Below, one piece after another: positions 47,726 through 56,791 of a stretch of DNA of 64,000 nucleotides. The translations under genes were made by a program, and so were the position numbers. The stretch's first letter is position 1. The number at the start of each line of letters is the position of its first letter. Below the pieces are notes generated by a model, which was not told the DNA's origin, searched no databases, and saw only the letters and a list, made by a program, of their open reading frames with translations. Origin of the DNA: Altererythrobacter sp. (GTDB lineage Bacteria > Pseudomonadota > Alphaproteobacteria > Sphingomonadales > Sphingomonadaceae); the NCBI GenBank assembly GCA_017308255.1, contig JAFKFN010000018.1, positions 1 through 64,000 on the forward strand, in the 5' to 3' direction.

Positions 47726-49177
47726 TCAATTCTTCTTGAGAAGGTCCTGCAAGTTGGCCTGAAGCTGCCCGCCGCCAGCCGCACCGGGGCCGCCGAGGCC
47801 GGGCATCGCCCCTGCCGGGCCCGCACCGCCCATGCCCCCGCCGCCGAACAAGGCGCCAAGACCCTTGAGCCCGCCCATCTTGCGGATCTGCTTCATCGCG
47901 CGGCCCATTTCCTGGTGCATCTTGAGCAGCTTGTTCACGTCCTGGACGCTGGTGCCCGATCCAGCCGCCACGCGCTTCTTGCGCTTGGCATTCATCAGCT
48001 CGGGGCGCTGGCGTTCCTTCGGCGTCATCGAACCGATGATCGCGTCCATGTGGACCAGCACCTTGTCGTCCACCCCGCTGGCGGTCATCGCCTGCTTGGC
48101 CTTCTTCATGCCCGGCATCATGCCGGCCAGCATGCCGAGGCCGCCCATCTTCTGCATCTGGTTGAGCTGGGTGCGCAGGTCGTTCATGTCGAACTGGCCC
48201 TTGAGCATCCGCTCGGCCAGCTTGTCGGCATCCTCCTTCTCGATCGTCGCCGCCGCCTTCTCGACGATGGAGACGATGTCGCCCATGCCCAGGATGCGGC
48301 TGGCCACGCGGCCCGGATGAAACGCCTCGATCGCATCGAGCTTTTCGCCCGTGCCGGCGAACTTGATCGGCTTGCCCGTCACCGCCCGCATGGAGAGCGC
48401 CGCGCCGCCACGCGCATCGCCGTCCATCCGCGTCAGGACCACGCCTGTCAGCGGCACTTCGCCGGAGAAGCTCTGGGCGACGTTAACGGCGTCCTGCCCG
48501 GTCAGCGAATCGACCACCAGCAGCACTTCGGTCGGCGCCGCCACGCCGGCCACGGCCTTCATCTCGGCCATCAGCGCGGCATCGACATGGAGACGGCCGG
48601 CGGTATCCAGCAGCAGCACGTCCACCGCCTGCAACCTGGCCGATTCGATCGCGCGGCGGGCGATGTCCACCGGCTGCTGCCCCGGCACGATCGGCAGCGT
48701 CGCCACACCGACCTGCTCGCCCAGGACCTTGAGCTGTTCCTGCGCAGCCGGGCGGTTGACGTCGAGCGACGCCATCAGCGCCTTCTTGCCGTGCTTTTCC
48801 CGGATCAGCTTGCCCAGCTTGGCGGTGGTGGTCGTCTTGCCGGAGCCTTGCAGGCCGACCATCATGATCACCACCGGCGGCTTGGCATCCAGCGTCAGCG
48901 GGCTGGCTTCCTCGCCGCCCAGCATCGCCACCAGTTCGTCATTGACGATCTTGACCACTTGCTGGCCCGGCGTGACCGAGCGCAGCACCTGCTGGCCCAC
49001 GGCCTTTTCAGTCACTCGATTGATAAAGTCGCGCGCCACCGGCAGCGCCACGTCCGCTTCCAGCAGCGCGATGCGCACTTCGCGCATCGCCTCGCGCACG
49101 TCGCCTTCGTTCAGCGCCCCCCGCCCGCGCAGGCGGTCGAAGACCCCGGTCAGGCGATCGGACAGCGTGTCGAACAT
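47726..49177 (-). CDS. ffh: signal recognition particle protein Ffh
   Basis: 483 residues. N domain (helical), G domain with P-loop GLQGSGKTTTTAKLGK, DTAGRLHVD, TRMDGDARGGAAL and the closing loop, then the methionine-rich M domain (MQKMGGLGMLAGMMPGMKKAKQAM, GSGTSVQDVNKLLKMHQEMGRAMKQIRKMGG) that binds SRP RNA and signal peptides. Gly-rich tail. First gene of the ffh-rpsP-rimM set. Confidence 0.97.
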   Translation of the reverse strand: MFDTLSDRLTGVFDRLRGRGALNEGDVREAMREVRIALLEADVALPVARDFINRVTEKAVGQQVLRSVTPGQQVVKIVNDELVAMLGGEEASPLTLDAKPPVVIMMVGLQGSGKTTTTAKLGKLIREKHGKKALMASLDVNRPAAQEQLKVLGEQVGVATLPIVPGQQPVDIARRAIESARLQAVDVLLLDTAGRLHVDAALMAEMKAVAGVAAPTEVLLVVDSLTGQDAVNVAQSFSGEVPLTGVVLTRMDGDARGGAALSMRAVTGKPIKFAGTGEKLDAIEAFHPGRVASRILGMGDIVSIVEKAAATIEKEDADKLAERMLKGQFDMNDLRTQLNQMQKMGGLGMLAGMMPGMKKAKQAMTASGVDDKVLVHMDAIIGSMTPKERQRPELMNAKRKKRVAAGSGTSVQDVNKLLKMHQEMGRAMKQIRKMGGLKGLGALFGGGGMGGAGPAGAMPGLGGPGAAGGGQLQANLQDLLKKN

Positions 49178-49275
49178 GGCTTCGCGTCACTCCTCACGGC
49201 GCACAAAACGCCGAAAACGCCGGCGGACGAAACCTCGTCAGCCAGCGTGGCCACAGTTACTCTCAATCGTCGCAG

Positions 49276-49351
<76 letters not shown>

Positions 49352-49513
49352 GTCACTTGCATTGGCGCGCCCTGGGAGACGCACCACCCTTGCGGGAGGG
49401 CCGCCGTTTATGGGCGAAGCCGGCAAACCGCAAGTCCCTAATATTCGCCAATCGTCATGCGCATCGGAACCGGGGTGGCGAGCCGTCATCCGGCCCGGCC
49501 CCGGTGGCCGATG

Positions 49514-49834
49514 TCAGCTCTCGTCATCCTCGTCATCGCCGGTCCCGGCCACGCCGAGATCGTCGTCGCCGCCCAGGTCGATGTCGTTATCGGGCGAATC
49601 CTCGTCCTCGTCGACATCTTCCAGTTCCTCGTCGGCCAGATCGGAATCGGCCTCCTTGGGCTCCTTCTCCTTGACCTCCTCGAACGGGATCGGCTGCTTG
49701 GACTTCAGCACCGGCTCGGGATACCACTGGTTCCCGCATTCGATGCACGTCACCGGCTCGTCCTTGCCGAGATCGTAGAAACGCTCACCGCACTTGGGGC
49801 AGCTGCGCTTGGCGCCCCATTCAGGCTTCACCAT
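49514..49834 (-). CDS. TIGR02300 family (FYDLN acid) protein
   Basis: 106 residues. Zinc-ribbon-like KRSCPKCGERFYDLGKDEPVTCIECG at the N-terminus and an extremely acidic tail (EELEDVDEDEDSPDNDIDLGGDDD). Typical of alphaproteobacteria and regularly divergent from aroA, as here. Function unknown; RNA polymerase or nucleic-acid contact has been suggested only by its zinc ribbon and charge. Confidence 0.92.
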   Translation of the reverse strand: MVKPEWGAKRSCPKCGERFYDLGKDEPVTCIECGNQWYPEPVLKSKQPIPFEEVKEKEPKEADSDLADEELEDVDEDEDSPDNDIDLGGDDDLGVAGTGDDEDDES

Positions 49835-50025
49835 GGATTATGTTCCTTCTCTGCCCGCCGCGCGGCGGGCCTGGAAATTGCGTGACTTGATGGAGACGGC
49901 TCCGCCTATAATCAAGGGCCGCCAGGGCCCAAACCCATCACGAGCGGCGCGCGCCTTGCCACAGCCCCAGGTCGCTGTCAAAAGCCCGCCGCTTCCCTCG
50001 ATCGCCCCTCTTGCAGAGAGCCGCC

Positions 50026-51426
50026 TTGCCCTCCCGTTCCGATCCCGCCGCCCCCAAGCCCCTGGAAACCGAGCCCCGGGAAGGCGCGCGCCCGCGCCGC
50101 TTCGTTTCCGCAGGCCCTCTCAAGGGCCGCATCCGCGTGCCGGGCGACAAGTCGATCAGCCATCGCGCGCTGATGTTCGGCGCCCTCGCTGTAGGTGAGA
50201 CGCGGGTGACCGGCTTGCTGGAGGGCGAGGACGTGATGGCTACCGCCGCCGCCCTGCGCGCGATGGGCGCCACGATCGAGCGTGAAGACGCCAATGCCTC
50301 CGGGGCGACCTGGCGCATCCACGGCGTTGGCGTGGGCGCCCTGCTCCAGCCGGACGGCCCGCTGGAAATGGGCAACTCCGGCACCTCCACCCGCCTGCTG
50401 ATGGGGCTTGTCGCCAGCCACCCGATCACTGTCACCTTCACCGGCGATGCCAGCCTGTCGAAGCGCCCGATGGGCCGCGTGACCGAGCCGCTGGGCCTGA
50501 TGGGCGCGGATTTCAGCGCCACCATGCTGCCCTTGACCGAGCGCGGGCTCAGTCCCGCGGTGCCGATAACCTATCGCCTGCCGGTGGCCAGTGCCCAGGT
50601 GAAAAGCGCCGTGCTGCTTGCGGGACTCAACACAGCCGGAATCACCAGCGTGATCGAGCCCGTTCCCACGCGCGACCACACCGAGAGGATGCTCAAGGGC
50701 TTCGGCGCCGATCTGTGGGTGGAACAGGAAGCGGGCGAGCGCGTGATCCGCCTGCGCGGCGAAGCGCAGTTGCGGCCGCAGATCATCAACGTCCCCGGCG
50801 ACCCATCCTCTGCCGCCTTCTTCGCCGTGGCCGCGCTTGTGGTGCCCGGCAGCGATCTCGTCATCGAGAACGTCGGCCTCAACCCCACCCGCGCCGGGCT
50901 CTACGAAGTCCTGCGCCTGATGGGCGGCCGCATCGAGGAATTGAACCCCCGCGAAGTGGGCGGAGAGCCGGTGGCGGACTTGCGAGTGCGCCATTCCGCG
51001 CTCACCGGCATCGAAGTCGATCCCGCGCTCGCCCCCAGCATGATCGACGAGTTCCCCGTGCTGTTCGTCGCCGCCGCCCTGGCGCAAGGCACCACGGTGA
51101 CCAGCGGGCTCGACGAATTGCGGGTGAAGGAAAGCGATCGCCTCGCCGCGATGGCCGAGGCTCTGCGGCTCGCCGGCGCGCGCGTCGAGGAACGCGAGGA
51201 CGGCCTGGTCATCGAAGGCACCGGCGGCGATTCCCTTGCGGGCACCGCCCAGCCGATCGCCACCCATCTCGATCACCGGATCGCCATGGCGATGGCCGTG
51301 GCCGGCCTCGCCAGCCGCGCCGGCGTGGAAGTGGACGACACACGCCCGATCGCCACCAGCTTCCCGCAATTCCAGGCCCTGCTCGACAGCACGACAAGTT
51401 CCCCTCCCGCTGGCGGGACGGGTTAG
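50026..51426 (+). CDS. aroA: EPSP synthase (3-phosphoshikimate 1-carboxyvinyltransferase), class II-like
   Basis: 466 residues from TTG 50026 (AGAGAG before it); TTG 50011 is possible. Sixth step of the shikimate pathway. Substrate motifs [63 protein letters not shown] [31 protein letters not shown] and THLDHRIAM. Overall it follows the alphaproteobacterial class II pattern. The final residues [12 protein letters not shown] run into a CTCCCGC-GCGGGA palindrome, so the C-terminus may have been rewritten by a repeat. Confidence 0.96.
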   Translation: MPSRSDPAAPKPLETEPREGARPRRFVSAGPLKGRIRVPGDKSISHRALMFGALAVGETRVTGLLEGEDVMATAAALRAMGATIEREDANASGATWRIHGVGVGALLQPDGPLEMGNSGTSTRLLMGLVASHPITVTFTGDASLSKRPMGRVTEPLGLMGADFSATMLPLTERGLSPAVPITYRLPVASAQVKSAVLLAGLNTAGITSVIEPVPTRDHTERMLKGFGADLWVEQEAGERVIRLRGEAQLRPQIINVPGDPSSAAFFAVAALVVPGSDLVIENVGLNPTRAGLYEVLRLMGGRIEELNPREVGGEPVADLRVRHSALTGIEVDPALAPSMIDEFPVLFVAAALAQGTTVTSGLDELRVKESDRLAAMAEALRLAGARVEEREDGLVIEGTGGDSLAGTAQPIATHLDHRIAMAMAVAGLASRAGVEVDDTRPIATSFPQFQALLDSTTSSPPAGGTG

Positions 51427-51448
51427 GACGCGGCATACTTTTCCGTGT

Positions 51449-51558
51449 TCGTCATTGCGAGCGGAGCGAAGCAATCCAGGGCGCATCGCACTGCCGCCCT
51501 GAATTGGTCGACCGATGGCCAGCTTCGCTTCCGTCGCTTCGCTCCTCGCAATGACGAA
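51449..51558. repeat. long palindromic intergenic repeat, copy C
   Basis: Outer arms TTCGTCATTGCGAG and CTCGCAATGACGAA. Inner part is more diverged: left GAAGCAATCCAGGGCG, right GCCGCCCTGAATTGG and an expanded CAGCTTCGCTTCCGTCGCTTCGCTCC. It separates aroA from the convergent SMR gene. Confidence 0.85.
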
Positions 51559-51570
51559 TGAAGATCGGGA

Positions 51571-51903
51571 TCAAGCCGGGCTGGACAATTTCATCAGCAC
51601 CAGTCCGGCCACTATCAGCACGGCGGCGGCAATGCGCATCGCCGAGGCGGCTTCGCCCAACACGACGATACCGACAACGAACGCGCCTACCGCGCCGATA
51701 CCCGTCCACACGGTGTAAGCCGTGCCCAGCGGCAGGCTCTTCATCGCCAGCGCCAGCAGGCCGAAGCTGAAGAACATCGCGACGAACGTCACGAGTGTCG
51801 GCCCCAGCTTGGTGAAGCCATCAGACAGCTTCATCGCATAGGCCCATACGATTTCGAGCACGCCGGCGACGGTAAGAATAATCCAAGCCACAGCAGCCTC
51901 CAT
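51571..51903 (-). CDS. sugE: SMR-family exporter of the SugE/Gdx (guanidinium) type
   Basis: 110 residues, four membrane helices. The helix-1 signature GVLEIVWAYAMKLSDGFTKLGP with the central Glu and the W-x-x-x-x-K-x-S-x-GF pattern, and LPLGTAYTVWTGIGAVGAFVVGI, match SugE/Gdx, guanidinium/proton antiporters, rather than EmrE. Functions as an antiparallel dimer. A CCGGG-ACGG-CCCGG hairpin lies 14 bases upstream of the start. Confidence 0.92.
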   Translation of the reverse strand: MEAAVAWIILTVAGVLEIVWAYAMKLSDGFTKLGPTLVTFVAMFFSFGLLALAMKSLPLGTAYTVWTGIGAVGAFVVGIVVLGEAASAMRIAAAVLIVAGLVLMKLSSPA

Positions 51904-51917
51904 TTGCAGGTTAGCTG

Positions 51918-51931
51918 CCGGGCCGTCCCGG
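51918..51931 (-). promoter_or_regulatory. ACGG-loop hairpin upstream of sugE
   Basis: On the minus strand CCGGG-ACGG-CCCGG forms a hairpin with an ACGG tetraloop next to the sugE start. Such ACGR-loop hairpins occur in pairs in guanidine-II riboswitches, but I see only one here, so the call is tentative. Confidence 0.3.
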
Positions 51932-52050
51932 TCTTGAAGGCCCGCCCGCGATACCGGCGGGTGGGCACGGAGGACGTGGCCGCCGCGCGGGCCACATAAG
52001 CGGTGAGAAGCCAGTTCTCAAGACGATGATCGCCGACTAGAGCGCAAGGC

Positions 52051-52683
52051 ATGATCATCGCCGTCGATGGCCCGACCGCTTCGGGCAAAGGCACTATCGC
52101 CAAGGCTCTTTCCGCGCATTTCGGCCTGCCGCACCTCGATACGGGCCTGCTTTATCGCGCCGTGGGCTGGCAGGTATTCCTCGACGGCGGCAATCCGGAC
52201 GATGGCGGCGATGCGCTGGCGGCCACCACTTTCCCCGACGGCCTGCTGCTCGACCCGGAGCTGCGCAGCGAAGCCAGCGGCGGCCTCGCCAGCCGGGTAT
52301 CGGTCCACGCCTCGGTGCGCCAGGCGCTCTACGAACGCCAGCGAAGCTTCGCCACGCAGGCCGGCGGCGCTGTGCTCGACGGGCGCGACATCGGCACGGT
52401 GATCGCCCCCGATGCCGACGTGAAGCTGTTCGTCACCGCCAGCGTCGAAGCGCGCGCGCTCAGGCGCTGGAAGGAGATGCAGGCGCGCGGCGAGCCGGTC
52501 ACCCTCGCCGGGATCGAGGACGACCTGCGCCGCCGCGACGAACGCGACCGCACCCGTGCCGAAGCCCCCCTGCGCGCGGCGGAGGACGCGATCGTGCTCG
52601 ACACCTCCGACCTCGATCGAGACGCGGCCGTTGCTTCCGCGATTGCCCTGGTGGAAACACGCCTCCGCGCCGGCGGGAACTGA
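52051..52683 (+). CDS. cmk: cytidylate kinase
   Basis: 210 residues. Phosphorylates CMP and dCMP. P-loop GPTASGKGT at 7-15, substrate region HLDTGLLYRAVGW, DGRDIGTVIAPDADVKLFVTAS, and the LID segment RRWKEMQARG ... DLRRRDERDRTR. Gene order aroA-cmk-rpsA is the alphaproteobacterial one, with an exporter and an acyltransferase added. Confidence 0.96.
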   Translation: MIIAVDGPTASGKGTIAKALSAHFGLPHLDTGLLYRAVGWQVFLDGGNPDDGGDALAATTFPDGLLLDPELRSEASGGLASRVSVHASVRQALYERQRSFATQAGGAVLDGRDIGTVIAPDADVKLFVTASVEARALRRWKEMQARGEPVTLAGIEDDLRRRDERDRTRAEAPLRAAEDAIVLDTSDLDRDAAVASAIALVETRLRAGGN

Positions 52684-52686
52684 CCC

Positions 52687-53736
52687 CTAGGGAGCCGGCA
52701 AAGCCCCCGGATCAGCCTCCGTATTCCGCTCCGCAGTGTTCCGGTCGAGCAGCCTAGCGGACAACTTTCGCCCCAGCTTTATGAAGGGGCGCTCCACGAT
52801 CATCACCGAAGCCAGCACGACGATCGGCAGAAACCACAGCGGGAACGGACCGTTCACGTAGAGATCGGGCTTTGCCAGGAACACCTGCTGCCACAGATAG
52901 AGGCTGTAGCTGCCCGCTCCGATCCACTGGATCGGCGGAAGGGCGAGCATTTTCCTGGGCCAGGCGAGTTCCCGCGTCGCGAACACGATGTAGAGCACCA
53001 GCAGCGGAATCGCGGCTTGCATAGGCTTGGCCGGCAGGAGCAGCGGCCCGACCACCACGGCGAATATGGCCGCGGCCCACAGTGTACCATTCGTGCATCG
53101 GCCGAGCATCGCGCGCATCTTTGGCGACAGGGCCCAGAGTGCCCCCAGGCCTATGCAGGAGAACGAAATGTAGTTGCTGTGCCAGGCGAACGGCATGATG
53201 ACATAAAGGACGAGCGCCAGCGCTATGCACACCGCCAGAACGTCCGCTCTTCTCACGGTCAGCAGAAGGAGCGCCGGCCAGAATACGTAAAACTGTTCTT
53301 CCACCGACAGCGACCAGGTGTGGGCGACCCACCACTGGCAATCCACGAAGCCCATATTGCACGTGAACGTCGCCGCCGACGCCAAGCTGGCACCATCCAG
53401 CCTGATTAGGTTCAGCCGATCGCCGGCAAGGAACGCGGCATAGAACAGCACTAGCGGCGGTATGATCCGGTAGCATCTTCGGACATAGAACGCCGGTATC
53501 GAAAAGCGGCCGCGATCGGCCTCTTCCTTGAGCAGCAGCGTCGTGATGATGTACCCGCTGATCACGAAGAAGATCTGTACGCTGGTCTGCGCGAATGGTT
53601 CTGCCAGGCGTTGCAGCAGGCCTATTCCCTGAAAGGTGGCCTCGGCCAGCCGATACGACACCAGGTGGGCGAACACGACGCCCAAGGCCGCCACAGCGCG
53701 CAGGCCATCGATCGTGACGTCACGCTTAACTATCAC
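52687..53736 (-). CDS. acyltransferase family 3 (OafA/YrhL-like) membrane protein
   Basis: 349 residues from GTG 53736 (GGAG eight bases upstream). About ten membrane helices. Motifs: DVTIDGLRAVAALGVVFAHL at helix 1, FFVISGYIITTLLLKE, RFSIPAFYVRRCYRIIPPL, and TWSLSVEEQFYVFWPALLL. Transfers acyl groups to exported glycans or lipids. Its open frame continues far upstream only as antisense of rpsA. Inserted, on the minus strand, between cmk and rpsA. Confidence 0.92.
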   Translation of the reverse strand: MIVKRDVTIDGLRAVAALGVVFAHLVSYRLAEATFQGIGLLQRLAEPFAQTSVQIFFVISGYIITTLLLKEEADRGRFSIPAFYVRRCYRIIPPLVLFYAAFLAGDRLNLIRLDGASLASAATFTCNMGFVDCQWWVAHTWSLSVEEQFYVFWPALLLLTVRRADVLAVCIALALVLYVIMPFAWHSNYISFSCIGLGALWALSPKMRAMLGRCTNGTLWAAAIFAVVVGPLLLPAKPMQAAIPLLVLYIVFATRELAWPRKMLALPPIQWIGAGSYSLYLWQQVFLAKPDLYVNGPFPLWFLPIVVLASVMIVERPFIKLGRKLSARLLDRNTAERNTEADPGALPAP

Positions 53737-54192
53737 AAATCGCTCCGGATTTCCCCCGTCACACCAGGGAGCAGAAAGCCCTTTCGATGTCAACGAGCCG
53801 CCAGGAAGGGAGTTCGAAGTGTGCCATGATGACGCGGGAGTCTTCGCCGAGGACGCAAGCAGTCTGCTGCAAGACGGAATGGCGCCGCGCACAGGTGCCC
53901 CACTCACGGCTTTTGCTTGCCATTGCGCCCCCATTTCCCTATGTGCGCGCCCGTCCGATAGGGTTTTTCGCCCGGTCGTGAGCGCAGGGCCGCAAGAGAC
54001 GGCTCCTCTAAGGAAAAGCGGCTGTGTGCGCTGGCGGTTCGATCCGCGGCCGCGTTTCGCTTTTCCCGCGCGCGCCGACGGCAGGCTCTGGAGGACGCTC
54101 GCGGCGGCATTCGGTCTCGCGGGCAGTTCGGCCATCAAGACCGGCGGAGACAACCGCCTGGCCGGAAAACGTGAATTAGGAACCTGAACTTT
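53737..54192. other. 456-base leader region of rpsA
   Basis: No convincing protein gene. A candidate promoter lies at 53917-53945 and a GGCGG-AGACAA-CCGCC hairpin at 54144-54159, about 35 bases before the rpsA start, which could take part in S1 autoregulation. The segment also holds the acyltransferase start region. Confidence 0.5.
53917..53945 (+). promoter_or_regulatory. candidate sigma-70-type promoter of rpsA
   Basis: TTGCCA and TATGTG separated by 17 bases, about 250 bases upstream of the rpsA start. Spacing is ideal, the -10 is only a fair match. Inferred by eye. Confidence 0.35.
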
Positions 54193-55890
54193 ATGGCAAC
54201 TACCGCCAATCCCACGCGCGATGATTTCGCGAAACTCCTCGACGAGCAGCTCGGCGGCGCCGAAGGCGGCTTCGAAGGCCGCGTCGTAAAAGGCACGGTG
54301 ACCGCGATCGAGAACGGCATGGCCGTGATCGACGTCGGCCTGAAGAGCGAAGGCCGCATCTCCCTGCGCGAATTCGCCCGCGGAGAGGAAGACCAGCAGA
54401 ACCTCAGCGTCGGTGACGAAGTCGAAGTCTTCGTCGATCGCGTGGAGAACGCCGAAGGCGAGGCGATGCTCAGCCGCGATCGCGCCCGCCGCGAAGCCGC
54501 GTGGGACAAGCTGGAAAGCGAATTCGGCGAAGGCAAGCGCGTGGAAGGCCGCATCTTCGGCCGCGTGAAGGGCGGCTTCACCGTCGATCTCGACGGCGCC
54601 GTGGCCTTCCTCCCCGGCAGCCAGGTGGACATCCGCCCGGTGCGCGACGTGACCCCGCTGATGGACATGCCGCAGCCGTTCCAGATCCTGAAGATGGACC
54701 GCCGCCGCGGCAACATCGTCGTCAGCCGCCGCGCGGTGCTGGAAGAAACCCGCGCCGAACAGCGCAGCGAGTTGATCGACAAGCTGTCCGAAGGCCAGGT
54801 GATCGACGGCGTGGTGAAGAACATCACCGATTACGGCGCTTTCGTGGATTTGGGCGGCATCGACGGCCTGCTCCACGTCACCGACATGAGCTACAAGCGG
54901 GTCAACCACCCGAGCGAGGTGATCAACATCGGCGACACCGTCACCGTGCAGATCGTCCGCATCAATGCCGATACCCAGCGCATCAGCCTGGGCATGAAGC
55001 AGCTCGAAAGCGATCCGTGGGAAGGCGTCGCCGCCAAGTACCCGGTCGGCTCGACGGTCAAGGGCACCGTCACCAACATCACCGAATACGGCGCCTTCGT
55101 GGAGCTGGAGCCGGGCATCGAAGGCCTGGTCCACGTTTCCGAGATGAGCTGGACCAAGAAGAACGTCCACCCCGGCAAGATCGTTTCGACCAGCCAGGAA
55201 GTCGAAGTCATGGTGCTGGAGGTCGATTCCGACAAGCGCCGCATCAGCCTCGGCCTCAAGCAGGCGCAGCGCAATCCGTGGGAAGAGTTCGCCGAACAGC
55301 ACCCGGTCGGCTCGACCGTCGAAGGCGAAGTCAAGAACGCCACCGAGTTCGGCCTGTTCATCGGCCTGCCGGGCGACGTGGACGGCATGGTCCACATGTC
55401 CGACATCGCCTGGGGCATCTCGGGCGAAGACGCGCTGGCGCTGCACCGCAAGGGTGAAGAGGTCCAGGCGATCGTGCTCGACGTCGATGTCGAGAAGGAG
55501 CGCATCAGCCTGGGCATGAAGCAGCTCGAGAAGGGCGCCCCCGCCGCGGGCAACGGCGCCGGCGGCCTCAAGCGCAACGACGTGGTGACCGTGACCGTGC
55601 TCGAAGTCCGCGACGGCGGCCTCGAAGTGCAGGCGGGCGACGATGGCGCGACCGGCTTCATCAAGCGGTCCGACCTGGGCCGCGACCGTGACGAGCAGCG
55701 CCCGGACCGCTTCCAGGCGGGCCAGAAGCTCGATGCCATGGTCATCGGCTTCGACCGTTCGAAGAAGCCCAACTTCTCGGTCAAGGCGCGCCAGATCGCC
55801 GAAGAGAAGCAGGCGGTCGAGCAGTACGGTTCGTCGGATTCCGGCGCCTCGCTCGGCGACATCCTCGGCGAAGCGCTGAAGAAGCAGTAA
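54193..55890 (+). CDS. rpsA: 30S ribosomal protein bS1
   Basis: 565 residues. Six S1/OB repeats; clear ones begin GTVTAIENGMAVIDVGLKSEG, GRIFGRVKGGFTVDLDGAVAFLPGSQVDIRP, GVVKNITDYGAFVDLGGIDGLLHVTDMSYKR, GTVTNITEYGAFVELEPGIEGLVHVSEMSWTKK and GEVKNATEFGLFIGLPGDVDGMVHMSDIAW. Recruits mRNA to the ribosome. ATG follows TTAGGA at a slightly long distance. Strong terminator downstream. Confidence 0.97.
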   Translation: MATTANPTRDDFAKLLDEQLGGAEGGFEGRVVKGTVTAIENGMAVIDVGLKSEGRISLREFARGEEDQQNLSVGDEVEVFVDRVENAEGEAMLSRDRARREAAWDKLESEFGEGKRVEGRIFGRVKGGFTVDLDGAVAFLPGSQVDIRPVRDVTPLMDMPQPFQILKMDRRRGNIVVSRRAVLEETRAEQRSELIDKLSEGQVIDGVVKNITDYGAFVDLGGIDGLLHVTDMSYKRVNHPSEVINIGDTVTVQIVRINADTQRISLGMKQLESDPWEGVAAKYPVGSTVKGTVTNITEYGAFVELEPGIEGLVHVSEMSWTKKNVHPGKIVSTSQEVEVMVLEVDSDKRRISLGLKQAQRNPWEEFAEQHPVGSTVEGEVKNATEFGLFIGLPGDVDGMVHMSDIAWGISGEDALALHRKGEEVQAIVLDVDVEKERISLGMKQLEKGAPAAGNGAGGLKRNDVVTVTVLEVRDGGLEVQAGDDGATGFIKRSDLGRDRDEQRPDRFQAGQKLDAMVIGFDRSKKPNFSVKARQIAEEKQAVEQYGSSDSGASLGDILGEALKKQ

Positions 55891-55923
55891 GCCCAAGCCG
55901 TTCGCGCCATCGGCCGGACACAA

Positions 55924-55963
55924 GGAAAGGCCCGTCAGCTCACCCGAGCTGGCGGGCCTTTCC
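55924..55963 (+). terminator. Rho-independent terminator of rpsA
   Basis: 18-bp stem GGAAAGGCCCGTCAGCTC / GAGCTGGCGGGCCTTTCC with an ACCC loop, 33 bases past the rpsA stop. Confidence 0.92.
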
Positions 55964-55993
55964 CATGGCGGCCCGGAGGGGTAGGAACCGGGC

Positions 55994-56398
55994 ATGGAAG
56001 CGCGCTGCCAATGCGGAAGCCTCACCGCGACGATCGACGATGGCGCGGAGCCCACGATCATCCTGTGCCACTGCCTCGATTGCCAGCGGCGTACCGGATC
56101 GCATTATGGCTCCATCGCCTATTATCCCGGCGAGGCGGTGGCCCTGGTGGGCGAAGCGCGCGAGTTCACCCGGCCGACCGATGCCGGCAACACCTTCACA
56201 TCCGGCTTCTGCCCCCGTTGCGGATCGACCGTATATGCCAGGGCCAGCCGCCTGCCGGAAATCACCGGCATCACCGTGGGCACGATCGGCGATCCGGCGT
56301 TCCCCCGGCCGCTGCGTTCGGTCTATGAACAAAGCCGCCATCACTGGCTTACGCTGCCCGACGACATGGGCCACCATCCGCAAGGAAGGAACAGCTGA
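55994..56398 (+). CDS. GFA-domain protein (second in window)
   Basis: 134 residues. Zinc cysteines: EARCQCGSLTATI, ILCHCLDCQRRTGSHYG and GFCPRCGSTVYA. Distinct from the GFA protein at 34972. Its TGA shares a base with the next ATG (TGATG), and a hydroxyacylglutathione hydrolase follows, so this three-gene run may deal with glutathione adducts or aldehydes; that link is inference. Confidence 0.88.
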   Translation: MEARCQCGSLTATIDDGAEPTIILCHCLDCQRRTGSHYGSIAYYPGEAVALVGEAREFTRPTDAGNTFTSGFCPRCGSTVYARASRLPEITGITVGTIGDPAFPRPLRSVYEQSRHHWLTLPDDMGHHPQGRNS

Positions 56399-56781
56399 TG
56401 CACGCCACTCCATCCCTGATGTTCCAGGGCCAGGCCAGGGATGCCCTCGCCCTCTACCGCGAGGCCTTCGGCGATTATGAGGAACTGCTGCGGCAGGAAC
56501 ATGCCGAGGGGCCCCAGGCCGGGCAGATCGCCATGGCGCGCATCCGCATCGCCGGGCTGGAGATCATGCTCTACGACAGCCCGCCGATCCATGATTTCAC
56601 GTTCACGCCCAGCACTTCAACCTTCATCACCTGCGATGACGAGGCGCAGTTGCGCCGCCTGGCCGATGTTCTGGGCGAAGGCGGCGCGGTGCTGATGCCG
56701 ATCGACAATTATGGCTTCAGCACGCTGTTCACCTGGATCGTCGATCGGTTCGGTGTCAGCTGGCAGCTCAATCTCCTCTAA
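56398..56781 (+). CDS. VOC-superfamily protein, PhnB-like
   Basis: 127 residues. SLMFQGQARDALALYREAFGDYEELLRQEHAEGP and the C-terminal YGFSTLFTWIVDRFGVSWQLNL are typical of PhnB/3-demethylubiquinone-type VOC proteins. Metal-binding and reaction unknown. Middle gene of GFA-VOC-gloB. Confidence 0.87.
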   Translation: MHATPSLMFQGQARDALALYREAFGDYEELLRQEHAEGPQAGQIAMARIRIAGLEIMLYDSPPIHDFTFTPSTSTFITCDDEAQLRRLADVLGEGGAVLMPIDNYGFSTLFTWIVDRFGVSWQLNLL

Positions 56782-56791
56782 GGCGCGCGCC

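Noticed and set aside
53737..56061. Upstream extension of the acyltransferase frame to a giant fusion protein
   Set aside because: The extra part is antisense to rpsA; acyltransferase homology starts at GTG 53736 with a ribosome site.
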